A stretch of DNA of 64,000 bases from Hawksworthiomyces lignivorus (taxonomy: Eukaryota > Ascomycota > Sordariomycetes > Ophiostomatales > Ophiostomataceae). The stretch covers positions 42,513-106,512 of the forward strand of contig NTMA01000124.1 of the NCBI GenBank assembly GCA_002917075.1, in the 5' to 3' direction. Positions 22,853 to 32,893 of the stretch are shown in pieces (within the stretch, counting starts at the first letter, position 1; each line of letters opens with the position of its first letter). Made by a program: the position numbers and the translations under genes. The notes beneath the pieces are model-generated. The model did no database searches. It saw only the letters and a program-made list of their open reading frames with translations, and had not been told where the DNA came from.

Positions 22853-24778
22853 ATGGCGGCCAACGGCGAGCGGTTGCGGACACCTCGAGCCCGCCAGGCA
22901 TGTGTCGCATGTAAGACGCGAAAGAAGAAATGCAACAGATTTTTGCCATATTGTGGATATTGCGCCCGGTATGTCAATGAAGAAGCTGTGGTCCCGGTTG
23001 ATGGATTGGCTATCCTAAGCAATTCTGCAGGAAAGAGCTCGACTGCGTCTATCCCGAGACTATGCGAACACGCAATCATGAGACTGATTCCGCTGATACC
23101 ACCAATGAGGCACCAATTCAAGGAACACGGCCTCCTCTATCTCTTGTCTCCACCCGCATGATCCTATCCACAGAACTCCTTAAGGACCAGGCTGCGGTTG
23201 AGACTCATGGGTATGCTTTCCTCTTTCTACTGCTCGTATTGACTTGCCTAAGAGATTGATTCAGTTGCTCGGTTTAGCTCTTGGATATTGAACTCTCTTG
23301 GAGATTAACAGGAAATAGGCGTCAGGTATATCGTGAAGTTCACGATCTCATCCGTGCAACGGGCCAGTTTGTGGATGACATCAGTGCACGCTATTTCCGG
23401 AGCTTTCACTGCCACCTTCCTATTGTTTCTCGCACTCGTTTCTACAACAGTCTCGTCCTTTCCGAGGCAGCCCCAACTGCTGACTCGTCTATTTTACTGT
23501 TGGCTATGTGTGTGATCACACATGCTCCCGCCCTAGGGTACCAAACCAGACGTGAAGTTGCGGCATCCATAGAGCAGTCGTCAATATATCTCAGCGCGAA
23601 ATCTCTCTATGCTCAAGTCCAGGTGGCTTGCTCACCTTCAGTTGCTCTGGTTCAAGCGGGAATGTTGCTGGCTATGTATGAGTATCTTCATGGCCACGTT
23701 GACGACGCATTTGTGACCATTACAGGTTGCGCGCGACTGGCTTACTCGTCTGGCATTCACCATGGAGGCCATTATCAAATAAAAGTGGCGCCTGTAACTG
23801 GCGACGTGGGCCCCAATCGTCTCCTACAAGGCGAAGAAAGAGCAAATACGTGGTGGGGAATCGTGATTTGTGAACGGTATATTCCCAGTCTATAGGTATT
23901 GATATTTCGCTAGATAATGGAAGCTAATGCTTATATTATTGCAGGATATTCTTCAGCGAGGTTCGAGTTTCTGAGCAACCAATGATTACTACGTATCCTG
24001 GAGCAAGCGATCGGCTGCCGGTCGAGCCTCACGTCCTAGATCATCTCGACGTTGTAAACCTTGGGGATCAACCTAATATCCCAGTATCCTGTTTGACGTC
24101 TTTGGAGATTGGCGGATTTAGTCGAACAGCTCAAGCAACTGGTCTCTTGGATCAAGTCCTCAAAAGCTTTAGCGTCTCGGATATTGATTCTAGACTTCTC
24201 TTGCTTGACAGACTCGATACTAACATTCGAGCCTTTTTATCTTTGGTGATTCCACATTGCTTAAGCCAGCTAGGTGTCTTTTGCACAGCAGTCAATATCG
24301 CTCTAAGGTGAGTTTGCTACAACACATGGTCCTTGTCATGATACGCATTTAAACATTTATTTTAAGTCAACTCTCCTAATTTATTTGAAATAGATCCTTA
24401 TACTTACTACATTCACATATCCTTGACCAAGATCCGCAATTCATTAAACCCAAGCTCCAGCCGCTAGAAATGTCGCATAAGAAATCACATGAGGCGCTCG
24501 GCACTGTTACGAAGATGGTTGTTGATATTGCAGAGTCTCTCATTAATGAATCTTCTGCTATTACAACGACGCAATTAACTGATTCTATGCCACCGATATA
24601 CCCATATACCGCTTTCGCTGCCTTAGGATATCTTCGTAACAACATCAGAGAGCTTGGCCACGATCGGCAGAACAGCGCGGAGAAAGTAATTCAAGCATCT
24701 AGCCATAAATATCTCAGGCGCTGGGGTGTTGACACTGATTGGACTCAAGCTCTAATAAAAGAAAAGAGCATGTGTTAG
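22853..24778 (+). CDS. Zn2Cys6 transcription factor
   Basis: Zinc-cluster regulator. Exon 1 (22853-22968) and exon 2 (23031-23210) join to give ACVACKTRKKKCNRFLPYC, then GYCARKELDCVYPE, with all six Cys. Later exons about 23319-23876, 23945-24307 and 24394-24778 carry the regulatory region, with ISARYFRSFHCHLPIVSRTR and CLTSLEIGGFSRTAQATGLL, typical of the group. Roughly 530 residues. The join of exon 2 to exon 3 is uncertain. Using the acceptor at 23277 gives a family-like SWILNSLGD but then meets a stop at 23306. Acceptors at 23303 or 23318 keep the frame open but drop that segment. Either a skipped intron end or a one-base frameshift is possible. The amidohydrolase behind it is a possible target. 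Confidence 0.75.
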
Positions 24779-25522
24779 CTTTTCAGCTATAATATAATAA
24801 GCTGCTCTTTATCATCTTATTGCCTTCCTTTGAAGATTTTGGCTTGTTCCTAACGGGCGCTGTTTCTACGAGATGGAGCGGAAATTCTGGAGACTAATAT
24901 CTAGGACCATAAAGTTGAGCATGAGAATAATTAATTAATTTACCTTTGTTTTTGTAAATCTAGAGCCGCTGCTGCGACCGCAGGAACTAGTGGCCACCCC
25001 GACAACCTAATGACAATATTTACTCATCTTATCTCGGTGTGCTGGTACTATATCACTGAATAGATTGTGCATAATGCGGTTCGGAGAATATCCGACTTCG
25101 CCAAAACCAGTTAGCCAAACTATTGGAGAAAGTCATGTAGCAATTCTATATGCTATCTGGCGTCTGGGCAAAATTTGGTTACATCGTAGTATCCCCAGAA
25201 AGATAAGGGCCTTTTTGCTATCTTTTTACACCACGAAGAGTCCTGGTTCTGGTTAGAAGCTACATATCTATGCTATCTTTCACGCCGTATGCAGCTATGT
25301 GACAATGTCAGAATATGGATTTGGCATTACATCTCATATACATTGTATGCTTGCACCTTTAAGGCTGTCTGTCTGTCTCACAGCATTTTCAACACGGCCT
25401 TGTCATTGCCAGGGCATCAAGCAGTATAAAGCGACAATGTCTGCCATCATCGTTTTGTGTTCACCAGATCGAGCACTCTCGCGTCCACGGGTGGTCTAGA
25501 ATCAAGTCTATAGAAAATATCT
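24779..25522. other. Intergenic, AT-rich
   Basis: 744 bp between the transcription factor and the siderophore-type transporter, both on the + strand. Short frames are present but none has a recognisable feature. It presumably holds the transporter promoter. Confidence 0.5.
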
Positions 25523-27618
25523 ATGCGCACGAATGAAATGCAACCTCTATCTGAACCGGTTGCCAAGGCTGAGGCCGGCATCGAGCTTATTTTGCCTGCT
25601 TCTGTAGCCGATAATGACAACGACAATGACAACGACATCATCGACCTCAAGAGTGCCCCGGTTACTACCGAGATCAGCGTCGAGGGCGCACGGCGCATTG
25701 AGCTAGCGCAGCTCGTTTGGGGCAAACATGGCAAGCTCATTGCCTTTGGCGCCATTGCGCTCTGCATGGCAGTCTAGTGCGTGGCGGCTGGCTAGTCCTC
25801 GAGAGCGACAGCTCCGATGCATTGCTTCCGTCTGACTAGTTTTATATTTCTTGCCTCTGTGCTTTGAAGAATGTAGCTGACGCCTGCTTGTCTATACCCT
25901 ATATAGTGAGCTGGATGTGACAACATTCAACACATACTGGACGTACGCGCTCTCTGACTTCGAGGCCCTCGCGTCCTCTGCCGCCCTCGCTGCGGCTGCT
26001 GACCTCGCCTTCTCTCTGGTGAAGCCCATATACGCCAAGACCTCCGACGTTGTCGGCCGAGGCTATATCTACCCCTTCGCTGCGGCTCTGACCTGTGTTG
26101 GTCTCATCGTCGCGGCCACTTCCAAGGGCTTCGCCGCCTTTGCCACAGGGACAATTCTGCGGCTGCTGGGCCTCAGCGGTATCAACTCTATGAATGCTAT
26201 TGTGATCGCCGATCTGACGACGACGCGCCAGCGTGGCTTCGGCGTCACGTTTCAGTTTTGGCCGTATCTCATCCTACCATGGTGCGTGTCCTACATGGTC
26301 GCCAAGGTGGTCTCGCCCGGCGGCATCGGTTGGTCGTGGGGCATTGGCATCACCGCCATCATCTTCCCGATCAGCACCGTCTTCATTGCCGGCTTTCTCA
26401 TCCGCAGCGAGCGCCGCGCCAAGAAGCTCGAGCTCGTCGCGCGGCCCAAGATCTCGCTGTACCAGTTCTGTTCTCACGTCGACTTCGGTGGCATGGCCAT
26501 AATGATTACGTCGCTCGCCTTTCTCCTCGTGCCGCTGTCGGTGGCCAGCCTGCAGCCGCGCGGCTACCACACACCGTGGATCATTGCGCTGATCGCCATC
26601 GGCGGTATCGGGATAACCGTGGCGTTTCCGCTGTACGAGGGGCGGATCGCCGTGCACCCCATCTTCCCCATGCGCTACGCCAGGCATCGCGCCATCGCCC
26701 TCGCCTTCCTGCTCTACTTCACCGACGCCGCTGCCGCCGCTGCCAGCCACGGCTACCTCTTCAACTGGGCGATCATCGCCAAGAACTTCACCATCGTGCA
26801 GGCCACGAACCTGAACTTCATCAACAGCGTGCTCACCTTCTTCTCGGGCATGATCTTCGGCCTGGTCATCTGGAAGACTCGTACATACAAATGGTGGATC
26901 CTGGCCGGCTGCTGCATTCGCCTGATCGGATACGGCATCATGTTCCGCATCCGTACCGGGCACCCGTCCACGGCCGAGATCTTCATAGTGCAGGTTATTC
27001 AGGGCGTCGGAGATGGCATCGTGCAGATTGGCGGCTATGTGGCGGCTACTATCAACGTCCCCCACAGCGAGACGGCGCAGATGACGGCGCTGGTGGTGAC
27101 CATCGGCATGGTCGGGACCAGCGTGGGGAGCGCCGTCAGCGGAGCAATTTACACGGGCACGTTCCGCCAGCAGCTGGCCAAGGAGCTTGGCTCGATGGCT
27201 ACGCCAGAATTAATCAACTCCGTCTTCAACTCCATCACCATCGGCATTCCCGTCTGGGGAAGCCCAGAGCGTACTGCGATCAATGCCGCAGTAAGATTAG
27301 CTCGTTGATACTCCTCTCTATAAATTTATAACACTAACACTTGTCACAGTTCAACAATGTCACGTCTTTCTTTTTCATCGCAGCCATGGTCATCATCGTC
27401 CCAGGTTTTCTGCTTGTCATTTTGCTACCGGACCAGAGGCTCAAGTATGCACTCCCACCGTCTGCTTTTTTCTCTTTTCCCTTCCTTGCCCTCTCACTAA
27501 TGAAATGAGCAGCGACTCACAGAACCTCCTTGAGGATCACGGTATTATTGGAAACAGTCAGCAATTTATTGAAGGTAAATTGGTTCGTCCCAAGTCACAG
27601 GCAGCAGACGAATTGTAA
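25523..27618 (+). CDS. MFS siderophore-iron-type transporter
   Basis: Polytopic plasma-membrane or endosomal carrier of the fungal siderophore transporter group (ARN/Sit/Mir type), which takes up ferric siderophores by proton symport. Four exons, 25523-25776, 25907-27290, 27350-27444 and 27513-27618, join in phase to 612 residues, the usual size. It has the acidic N-terminal tail (DNDNDNDNDIIDL), KHGKLIAFGAIALCMAVYELDVTTFNTYWTYA split by intron 1, KTSDVVGRGYIYPFA, the conserved Tyr/Gly-rich VQVIQGVGDGIVQIGGYVA and a C-terminal hydrophilic tail. Exon 2 is very GC-rich, which opens long meaningless frames in other phases. No siderophore synthase lies in the window, so the ligand cannot be inferred. 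The upstream Zn2Cys6 gene is not an obvious iron regulator. Confidence 0.9.
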
Positions 27619-27794
27619 TACACGTATGATAGTATAATTCAAGTTAGAGAATAATTGCCGAATTAGTCTTTTGATTCTTCTTGTTTCCTGGAGTCGTTGT
27701 TGTAAATATGTCGGGCTATAGGACCCTTGCTTTAGACGCGGGTATGATAGATAGTGAAGACGATAGCGAAGACGGAGGCGAAGGCGAAAACATA

Positions 27795-29232
27795 TAAAGT
27801 ACGTACGAGTGAAAGTTCTTCCGTGACGCAGTTGTCTTGACAAGGTGGCTTGGAATACGCTATATCTGGATTGACTCTATGTGTATTATCCAGGACCCGC
27901 CACCTGATTGGGAGCGAGAGTCCTTGCTGATGGCAACCGTTTATCATGGATCGTTTCTCAACATTGCCGCTAACGCGTTCTTTGGTCCAGGTGGAGGTCT
28001 CTTCCAGTCCCGTAACCCATTGTCAGTGACGCCGTTGAAGGTTGATCTTACTTAGAATGCTAGTGCCTTAATTCGATATCCTGTTGCCTTTTTCCCACGC
28101 CATCTTGGTCATCAGTAACTGGACAAGGCGCCTCTGAGCACTAGATCATGGGTGGCATAGGAAAGGATCCTCACGAGGCGAACCGTTAATTTCCTAAGCA
28201 ATAAAGTCTTGTGGGAATGGCGAACTTTGGTCTGCTGTGAATCTGATCCAGGCGGAAAACTGGGCCATATCCAACAAAGACCTACAGTTAGTTCGTGGAT
28301 TACACCACCTGATGAAAACGAACCTTCCTCGTATCGACATGTGGATTGTCTTAAAGAATGGTATCACGCGATCGACCTCTATACTTGTGAGGATCTTACT
28401 TTCCAGAAAGACAAGTTGATCGCTATTGCGGGAGTAGCAGATCATATTAAATCAATGTGGGGTGATTCTCATGTCCGATATCTGGCTGGACTTTGGAGCT
28501 ACGAACTTGAACAGTCCCTTCTCTGGGGTGTGTATACGCAAGGGACAGGCCGTGCAGACCCCGATGCTCCCAGTTGGTCCTGGGCGTCAGTTCGAAGACG
28601 AATTAGCCACATTTACCCCCGGACAGCCCCTAAGTCACCAGAAACGCCTAGTCACAATTCTTTTAGTACACCGGTGCGTCCCATGTTTCTGATGGCGCGT
28701 GTTCGCGACTCTATCACTACACCGATGGGTAACTCCTTGGGACGTGTTAATGGTGGTTACCTACGGATTGAAGGGCCAATGTGTGCCGTAACTGCAGGGT
28801 AACCTAGCAAGAAAAGGATTTCAGTGGTGTATGGGCCTCAGCCTAGCGCAGAACCCCCCCCAAATCTGGTTAAGGGATACAGCTATAGTATTCACCGCAC
28901 TAAGCTTCGATATATTGCCCTTCAAAAAAACGACGAGCGATTCTGTAGAACGGCTGTTTTTGCTCGGAATCGGGTTAGAGTATGATCTTATGGGAAAACC
29001 TGTATGGGGACTTCTGCTGAAGAAGTCAAAAGAAATAGGCGATTATGTCAGGGTAGGCAGATGGGGCCTTTCGGACGATGCAGTTTACAGGCGCTAGCGT
29101 GGTATGGAACCTTATGGAGAAGTGGACTATTATTCTTTGATCTTGAAGGAGTTTGAGGCTATGACCCTGAACGCTGAAGAATTTGAACTTGAAAGTAAAG
29201 AAGAACACAGTTATGCTATATACATCGTGTAG
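27795..29232 (+). pseudogene. HET-domain (heterokaryon incompatibility) gene remnant
   Basis: The HET core is plain: LGIRYIWIDSMCIIQD, DWERESLLMATVYHGSFLNI, GGLFQSRNPLSVTPLKVDLT, then after stops APLSTRSWVA, a stop, and ERILTRRTVNFLSNKVLWEW. Downstream come DKLIAIAGVADHIKSMW, YLAGLWSYELEQSLLWGV and PSWSWASVRR, the normal second half, and VWGLLLKKSKEIGDYVRVGRW near the end. The conserved block has in-frame stops at about 28053, 28119 and 28158, plus at least one later frame change. The part before the core is missing or unreadable. The three stops can each arise by a C:G to T:A change at CpA (expected Trp, Gln and Gln codons). The gene is dead as it stands; in life the family triggers death on mixing of unlike strains. 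Confidence 0.85.
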
Positions 29233-30175
29233 TAGGTAGTTAGATGGTAAAATCTCAGGCATTAAATACTAAATATATGCTTTGGATATTGGAAGCAGTA
29301 GCTCGCCTTTGATCAAGGTACTAACGTTACTATCTTCTCTAACCCTTGTTCTCGGAGTAAACATGTTGGCTCCGACCCTTTTCTCACCGTAGATTGATGA
29401 GTTCCTAGGCGAGGCATACCATGGAACCCATTTATGAATCTTATCTAGTCACAAGTGCTTTAACTAATTTCAACGTGTGAAGCTGCATGCTTGCATATAG
29501 CGCTCCTCCCCACTGTCACAACCGGTCTATGTTTCCTAACAATTTTACCAGAATAAAGCCTGCAACTGAAACGACTGAAGTTGTTGCTTGTAAGATATTT
29601 TCTTGTAAAAGCTACAATGACGCTATGTGACCGCTTCTTGTATTTCCTAAAACAGTAGCTTAGACTATACCTTTTTGTACGTGCATGCTAGCGGGCCATA
29701 ATCCACGAGTCAGATATTGCTGGATTGAATGTGAATAGATAATCGTCTTCTGACAGTTGATGAAAAACGAAGTCAACATAGGACATACATTTTGATACCA
29801 CCTATTTAATATCCTGTTGCGCCGTCTTATTTATAAAACCTACTTTGGACACTGGCTGACGCTCCTCTGCGAAGGGTGGGTGTCTAATCAGCCAGGCAGT
29901 GTCACGACATTAGTCTCTAAGGTTCTCATCAACAGAAATGAGGTTGGAATGCATACTATTAATTCTTTCTCGCTGCTACTAAATAAGCCATTGTTGTCCT
30001 TCATAGCGAAAGATTAAAGGTTTGTATATCGACTTTAGTAGCTGTACTGTATCTACTAACGTTCGCCGCGAGCTGTCACCACTTGCACCTCTCATCACAC
30101 ACATCTATAGTCTACCCTGACAAAATCAATGTTAGTATACTATACTGACAGCTCTGTACTAATCAGGGCAATAAT
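29233..30175. other. Intergenic, AT-rich
   Basis: About 940 bp after the HET remnant. No frame longer than about 66 codons and no recognisable feature. It may be decayed sequence. Confidence 0.5.
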
Positions 30176-30754
30176 CTATACTTTATATGGTGTACTTTTT
30201 TCAAACTTTTTTGCTCCCTCCACACCAGTAAACCAGGAAACACGGTCTGCTACAAACAGCTCTACCTGCGGCTTTAACTTTGTCTCGTGCAGACTGAAAT
30301 CATCTACAGTACCGATCCGAAGAATACTCGCATTTGGAAAATTGTCTCCGACCCTGTACATTAGGGTGCCGCATGTAGAGCAGAAGTGATTGGTCATGAC
30401 GCCCCCAGAGGCAATGGTGTGTGATTGGCTAAATGACTTGAGATTGTCCTTGCCTCGAATGTGTCGGAGATGTGTATTGGCTACAGTGAAATTTGAAGCA
30501 AACATGCTTGCTGTGATCTTTCGACAGTCAAAGCAGTTGCAGACAAACGTGTTGATAAGCCCAGGCCCTTGGGTCGGCTATAGAAATAAGACATTGACCG
30601 TTAGGATATATGCATCGCAGTACTTCTAGGAGCAATAAATGTTACCTACAAATGACAGTTGAACAGCGCCACAGAAGCAAGTTGCTGTTGCCTCATCTTC
30701 TGTAGACCAGCCGTTGCTGGCTACACCAGCAAGCGGGAAATAGGGCGTCGACAT
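30176..30754 (-). CDS. GFA / CENP-V family small zinc protein
   Basis: Glutathione-dependent formaldehyde-activating-like (GFA) fold, a zinc protein; real fungal substrates are mostly unknown. Two exons, 30754-30650 and 30577-30176, separated by a 72-bp intron, join in phase to 168 residues. Zinc and fold motifs in order: TCFCGAVQL, then VCNCFDCRKITASMFASNF, and NHFCSTCGTLMYRVG, the three Cys groups of the family. The end WFTGVEGAKKFE is also typical. It starts head-to-head with the old yellow enzyme gene 543 bp away, across the motif cluster described separately. I infer a shared role in handling reactive aldehydes or enones. Confidence 0.88.
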
Positions 30755-30947
30755 TGCGAATGAAATATGTATGCGAATATCTTAAGCTCAAAATGACTTG
30801 AATACAAGACTGGAACTTGACATGCAGAGAGTCAGGGCGAGGAGCTCTCTCTATATAGTGTTGTATACAGTATATACTCACTGTATCTTAGAGATATGCG
30901 TACGGTATCAGCATACAATACAGCAAGTGATTTAGATATAATAACTA

Positions 30948-30963
30948 TACTCCGTACGGAGTA
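30948..30963. repeat. 16-bp palindrome TACTCCGTACGGAGTA
   Basis: Perfect palindrome between GFA and OYE genes. Its half, TACTCCGTAC, also occurs at 6493-6502 and 44208-44217, and TACGGAGTA at 8343-8351. The role is unknown. Confidence 0.75.
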
Positions 30964-31009
30964 CAGAGTAAGCACTGCTCAAAAGATCTACTATGATTGG
31001 GTTTCTTAG

Positions 31010-31093
31010 AACGGAATTTCGGGCGGAGTTTCTCTTCTGCCTTTATTAAATACGGGTCACCGAAATTCCGCAACACTAGCCCGAAATTCCGTT
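31010..31093. repeat. 15-bp inverted repeat around a 54-bp spacer
   Basis: AACGGAATTTCGGGC (31010-31024) and its exact reverse complement (31079-31093). Each arm contains one CCGAAATTCCG box and a third box lies in the spacer. It is a compact regulator-binding site cluster or a hairpin-prone element. Confidence 0.8.
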
Positions 31094-31297
31094 CATACCG
31101 GAATGGCGCTGCTTCAACAAAAGTTGGATGTCTAGATCAACTATAAGTAACATTACAGCTCCCATTACTCTTGTGTTATCATGTATAGCATATCAACAGA
31201 CCAGAGTTTGTTTTCGCGAAAATCTTCTATGATTCCTCATCAATTTTACAAGTGACGACCCAGACACCACCACGCGCATTTTTGATTGCTTCAGAAA

Positions 31298-32455
31298 ATG
31301 GGCTCCGTCGCAATAACCCCCTCACAGACAAGACTTTTCAAGCCATTGAAAGTCGGAAATGTCGTCCTCCAGCATCGGATTGTGTTTCCCCCGCTTACTC
31401 GGATTCGGAATGATGACAACCATGTCCCTCTCCCAATTATGGAGAAATACTACGCTGATCGAGCTTGTGAGCCCGGAACGCTTGTTATATCCGAAGCCAC
31501 CGGGATATCTCATTACGAAGAAGGATATCCTAATGGTCCAGGCATCGTCAGCGACGAGCAAGTTGCCGGTTGGGCTAAGATCATCGAGGCTGTGCACGCT
31601 CAAGGGTCTTTCTTCTTTCAGCAGATCTGGGGCATGGGCCGAGCCTGCCGACCAGCATATATGCAGCGGAGGGGATTTCCTTATCGCTCCAGTAGCGCTG
31701 TGCCAATGGAGGGCTCCGATGTCATACCAACAGCAATGACTGAAGCAGAGATTCTACAGACCATCCAAGACTTCGCCGACACTGCAAAGCGAGTCATCTC
31801 GGCTGGCGGAGATGGCGTAGAGATCCACTCTGCGCATGGTTATCTTCTTGACCAGTTCCTCACTGATACCATCAACAAGCGGACTGACCGCTGGGGCGGC
31901 TCAATTGAAAACCGAGCCCGCCTGACGCTTGAGGTGGTCAAGGCAGTGACTGAAGCTGTCGGCGCTGAAAAGGTTGGCATACGTTTCTCGCCCTATGCGG
32001 CATTCCAGGGTGCCGAAAAGGGCGACAGTGAGGAACTATATCTCTATCTTATTTCGGAATTGAAGAAAATGAACGTCAAGTTCGCATATCTGTCTCTAGT
32101 CGAAGTTGCTGGCGATCCCGGAGTGCTCATCTACGATGACAAGCAGGTTCGCCAGCAAGATAAGACGCTCGATTTTATCCTGGAGGCGTGGAATAACCTG
32201 TCCCCCGTAATAGTTGCGGGAGGCTACTTACCAGAGTCTGCTGCAGTGGCAGTAGAGAACCATTACAAGAGGTGGGATGTGCTGGTGGCATTTGGACGCT
32301 ATTTCATCTCTAATCCCGACTTGGTCTTCCGGATTAAGAATGACATTAGCCTTGCGAAGTATGATAGGCCTACTTTCTACAAAAACATGTCACCAGATGG
32401 CTACATTGACTACCCCTTCAGCGAGGAGTATCATCAGGCACATCCTAGCAAGTAG
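31298..32455 (+). CDS. NADH:flavin oxidoreductase, old yellow enzyme family
   Basis: FMN-dependent ene-reductase that uses NAD(P)H to reduce activated C=C bonds (enones, enals, nitro compounds); cytosolic. Single exon, 385 residues from the ATG at 31298; an in-frame ATG four codons upstream is possible. Family marks: LFKPLKVGNVVLQHRIVFPPLTR, HVPLPIMEKYYADRA, EATGISHYEEGYPNGPGI, QQIWGMGR, then the catalytic GVEIHSAHGYLLDQFLTD, NKRTDRWGGSIENRARL and VAFGRYFISNPDLV. The substrate-binding pair is His/His (HSAH) where classical yeast enzymes have His/Asn, and the following Tyr is kept. Three CCGAAATTCCG boxes lie upstream. Could be a biosynthetic or a detoxifying OYE; the GFA neighbour favours detoxification. 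Confidence 0.93.
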   Translation: MGSVAITPSQTRLFKPLKVGNVVLQHRIVFPPLTRIRNDDNHVPLPIMEKYYADRACEPGTLVISEATGISHYEEGYPNGPGIVSDEQVAGWAKIIEAVHAQGSFFFQQIWGMGRACRPAYMQRRGFPYRSSSAVPMEGSDVIPTAMTEAEILQTIQDFADTAKRVISAGGDGVEIHSAHGYLLDQFLTDTINKRTDRWGGSIENRARLTLEVVKAVTEAVGAEKVGIRFSPYAAFQGAEKGDSEELYLYLISELKKMNVKFAYLSLVEVAGDPGVLIYDDKQVRQQDKTLDFILEAWNNLSPVIVAGGYLPESAAVAVENHYKRWDVLVAFGRYFISNPDLVFRIKNDISLAKYDRPTFYKNMSPDGYIDYPFSEEYHQAHPSK

Positions 32456-32893
32456 GCAACCTTGCCATTTACAGCCAGGAATGGCCATGCTGGCCTTGTA
32501 CGTATGTTTTCGAATAACGGTATTAAGATTTAGCTATAGAACAGTATTAGAGTTATGGGATACTGGAAGTAGATTGTTATTCCAGAAATAGAATGAGATA
32601 ACAAATTGATATTGGGTTTCAAAGTTGAGGTTTCACAATATCCGTGAGAGCAAGTTGTTGTACAGTGCGGATTTCGTTGGGAAGTAATGGCTTAGCCTCA
32701 TTTGTCACTGAAAAATTGCCTCCAAATCAAAAATTTCATCCGGAACGCGGGTGGCTGCTTACACATCTCCAAGAACCTCCGAAATTCCGAAACCATAAAT
32801 TCATCAGCCTCCCGAACATCCTCACAGCAGCGTGAATTCAATCTGACCACTACATTCAAGCACCCAATCACAGCCCTCTAGACAACATTAGGC
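32456..32893. promoter_or_regulatory. Promoter of Zn2Cys6 gene with CCGAAATTCCG box
   Basis: 438 bp between the OYE stop and the start of the regulator gene. The 11-mer CCGAAATTCCG sits at 32779-32789, about 105 bp before the ATG. The match to the boxes upstream of OYE suggests that the factor binds its own promoter as well as the GFA/OYE region (inference). Confidence 0.65.

Larger units (their letters stand above)
30755..31297. promoter_or_regulatory. Divergent promoter GFA / old yellow enzyme with three CCGAAATTCCG boxes
   Basis: Shared upstream region of two divergent genes. CCGAAATTCCG occurs at 31012-31022 (minus strand), 31060-31070 and 31081-31091. Two direct CCG triplets five bases apart are the kind of spacing read by Zn2Cys6 dimers. 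The same 11-mer is found once more at 32779-32789, before the Zn2Cys6 gene downstream. A 16-bp palindrome is at 30948-30963. Confidence 0.7.

Noticed and set aside
26258..27331. Long alternate-frame open reading in the transporter exon
   Set aside because: His/Arg-rich nonsense caused by the GC bias of the real siderophore-transporter frame.
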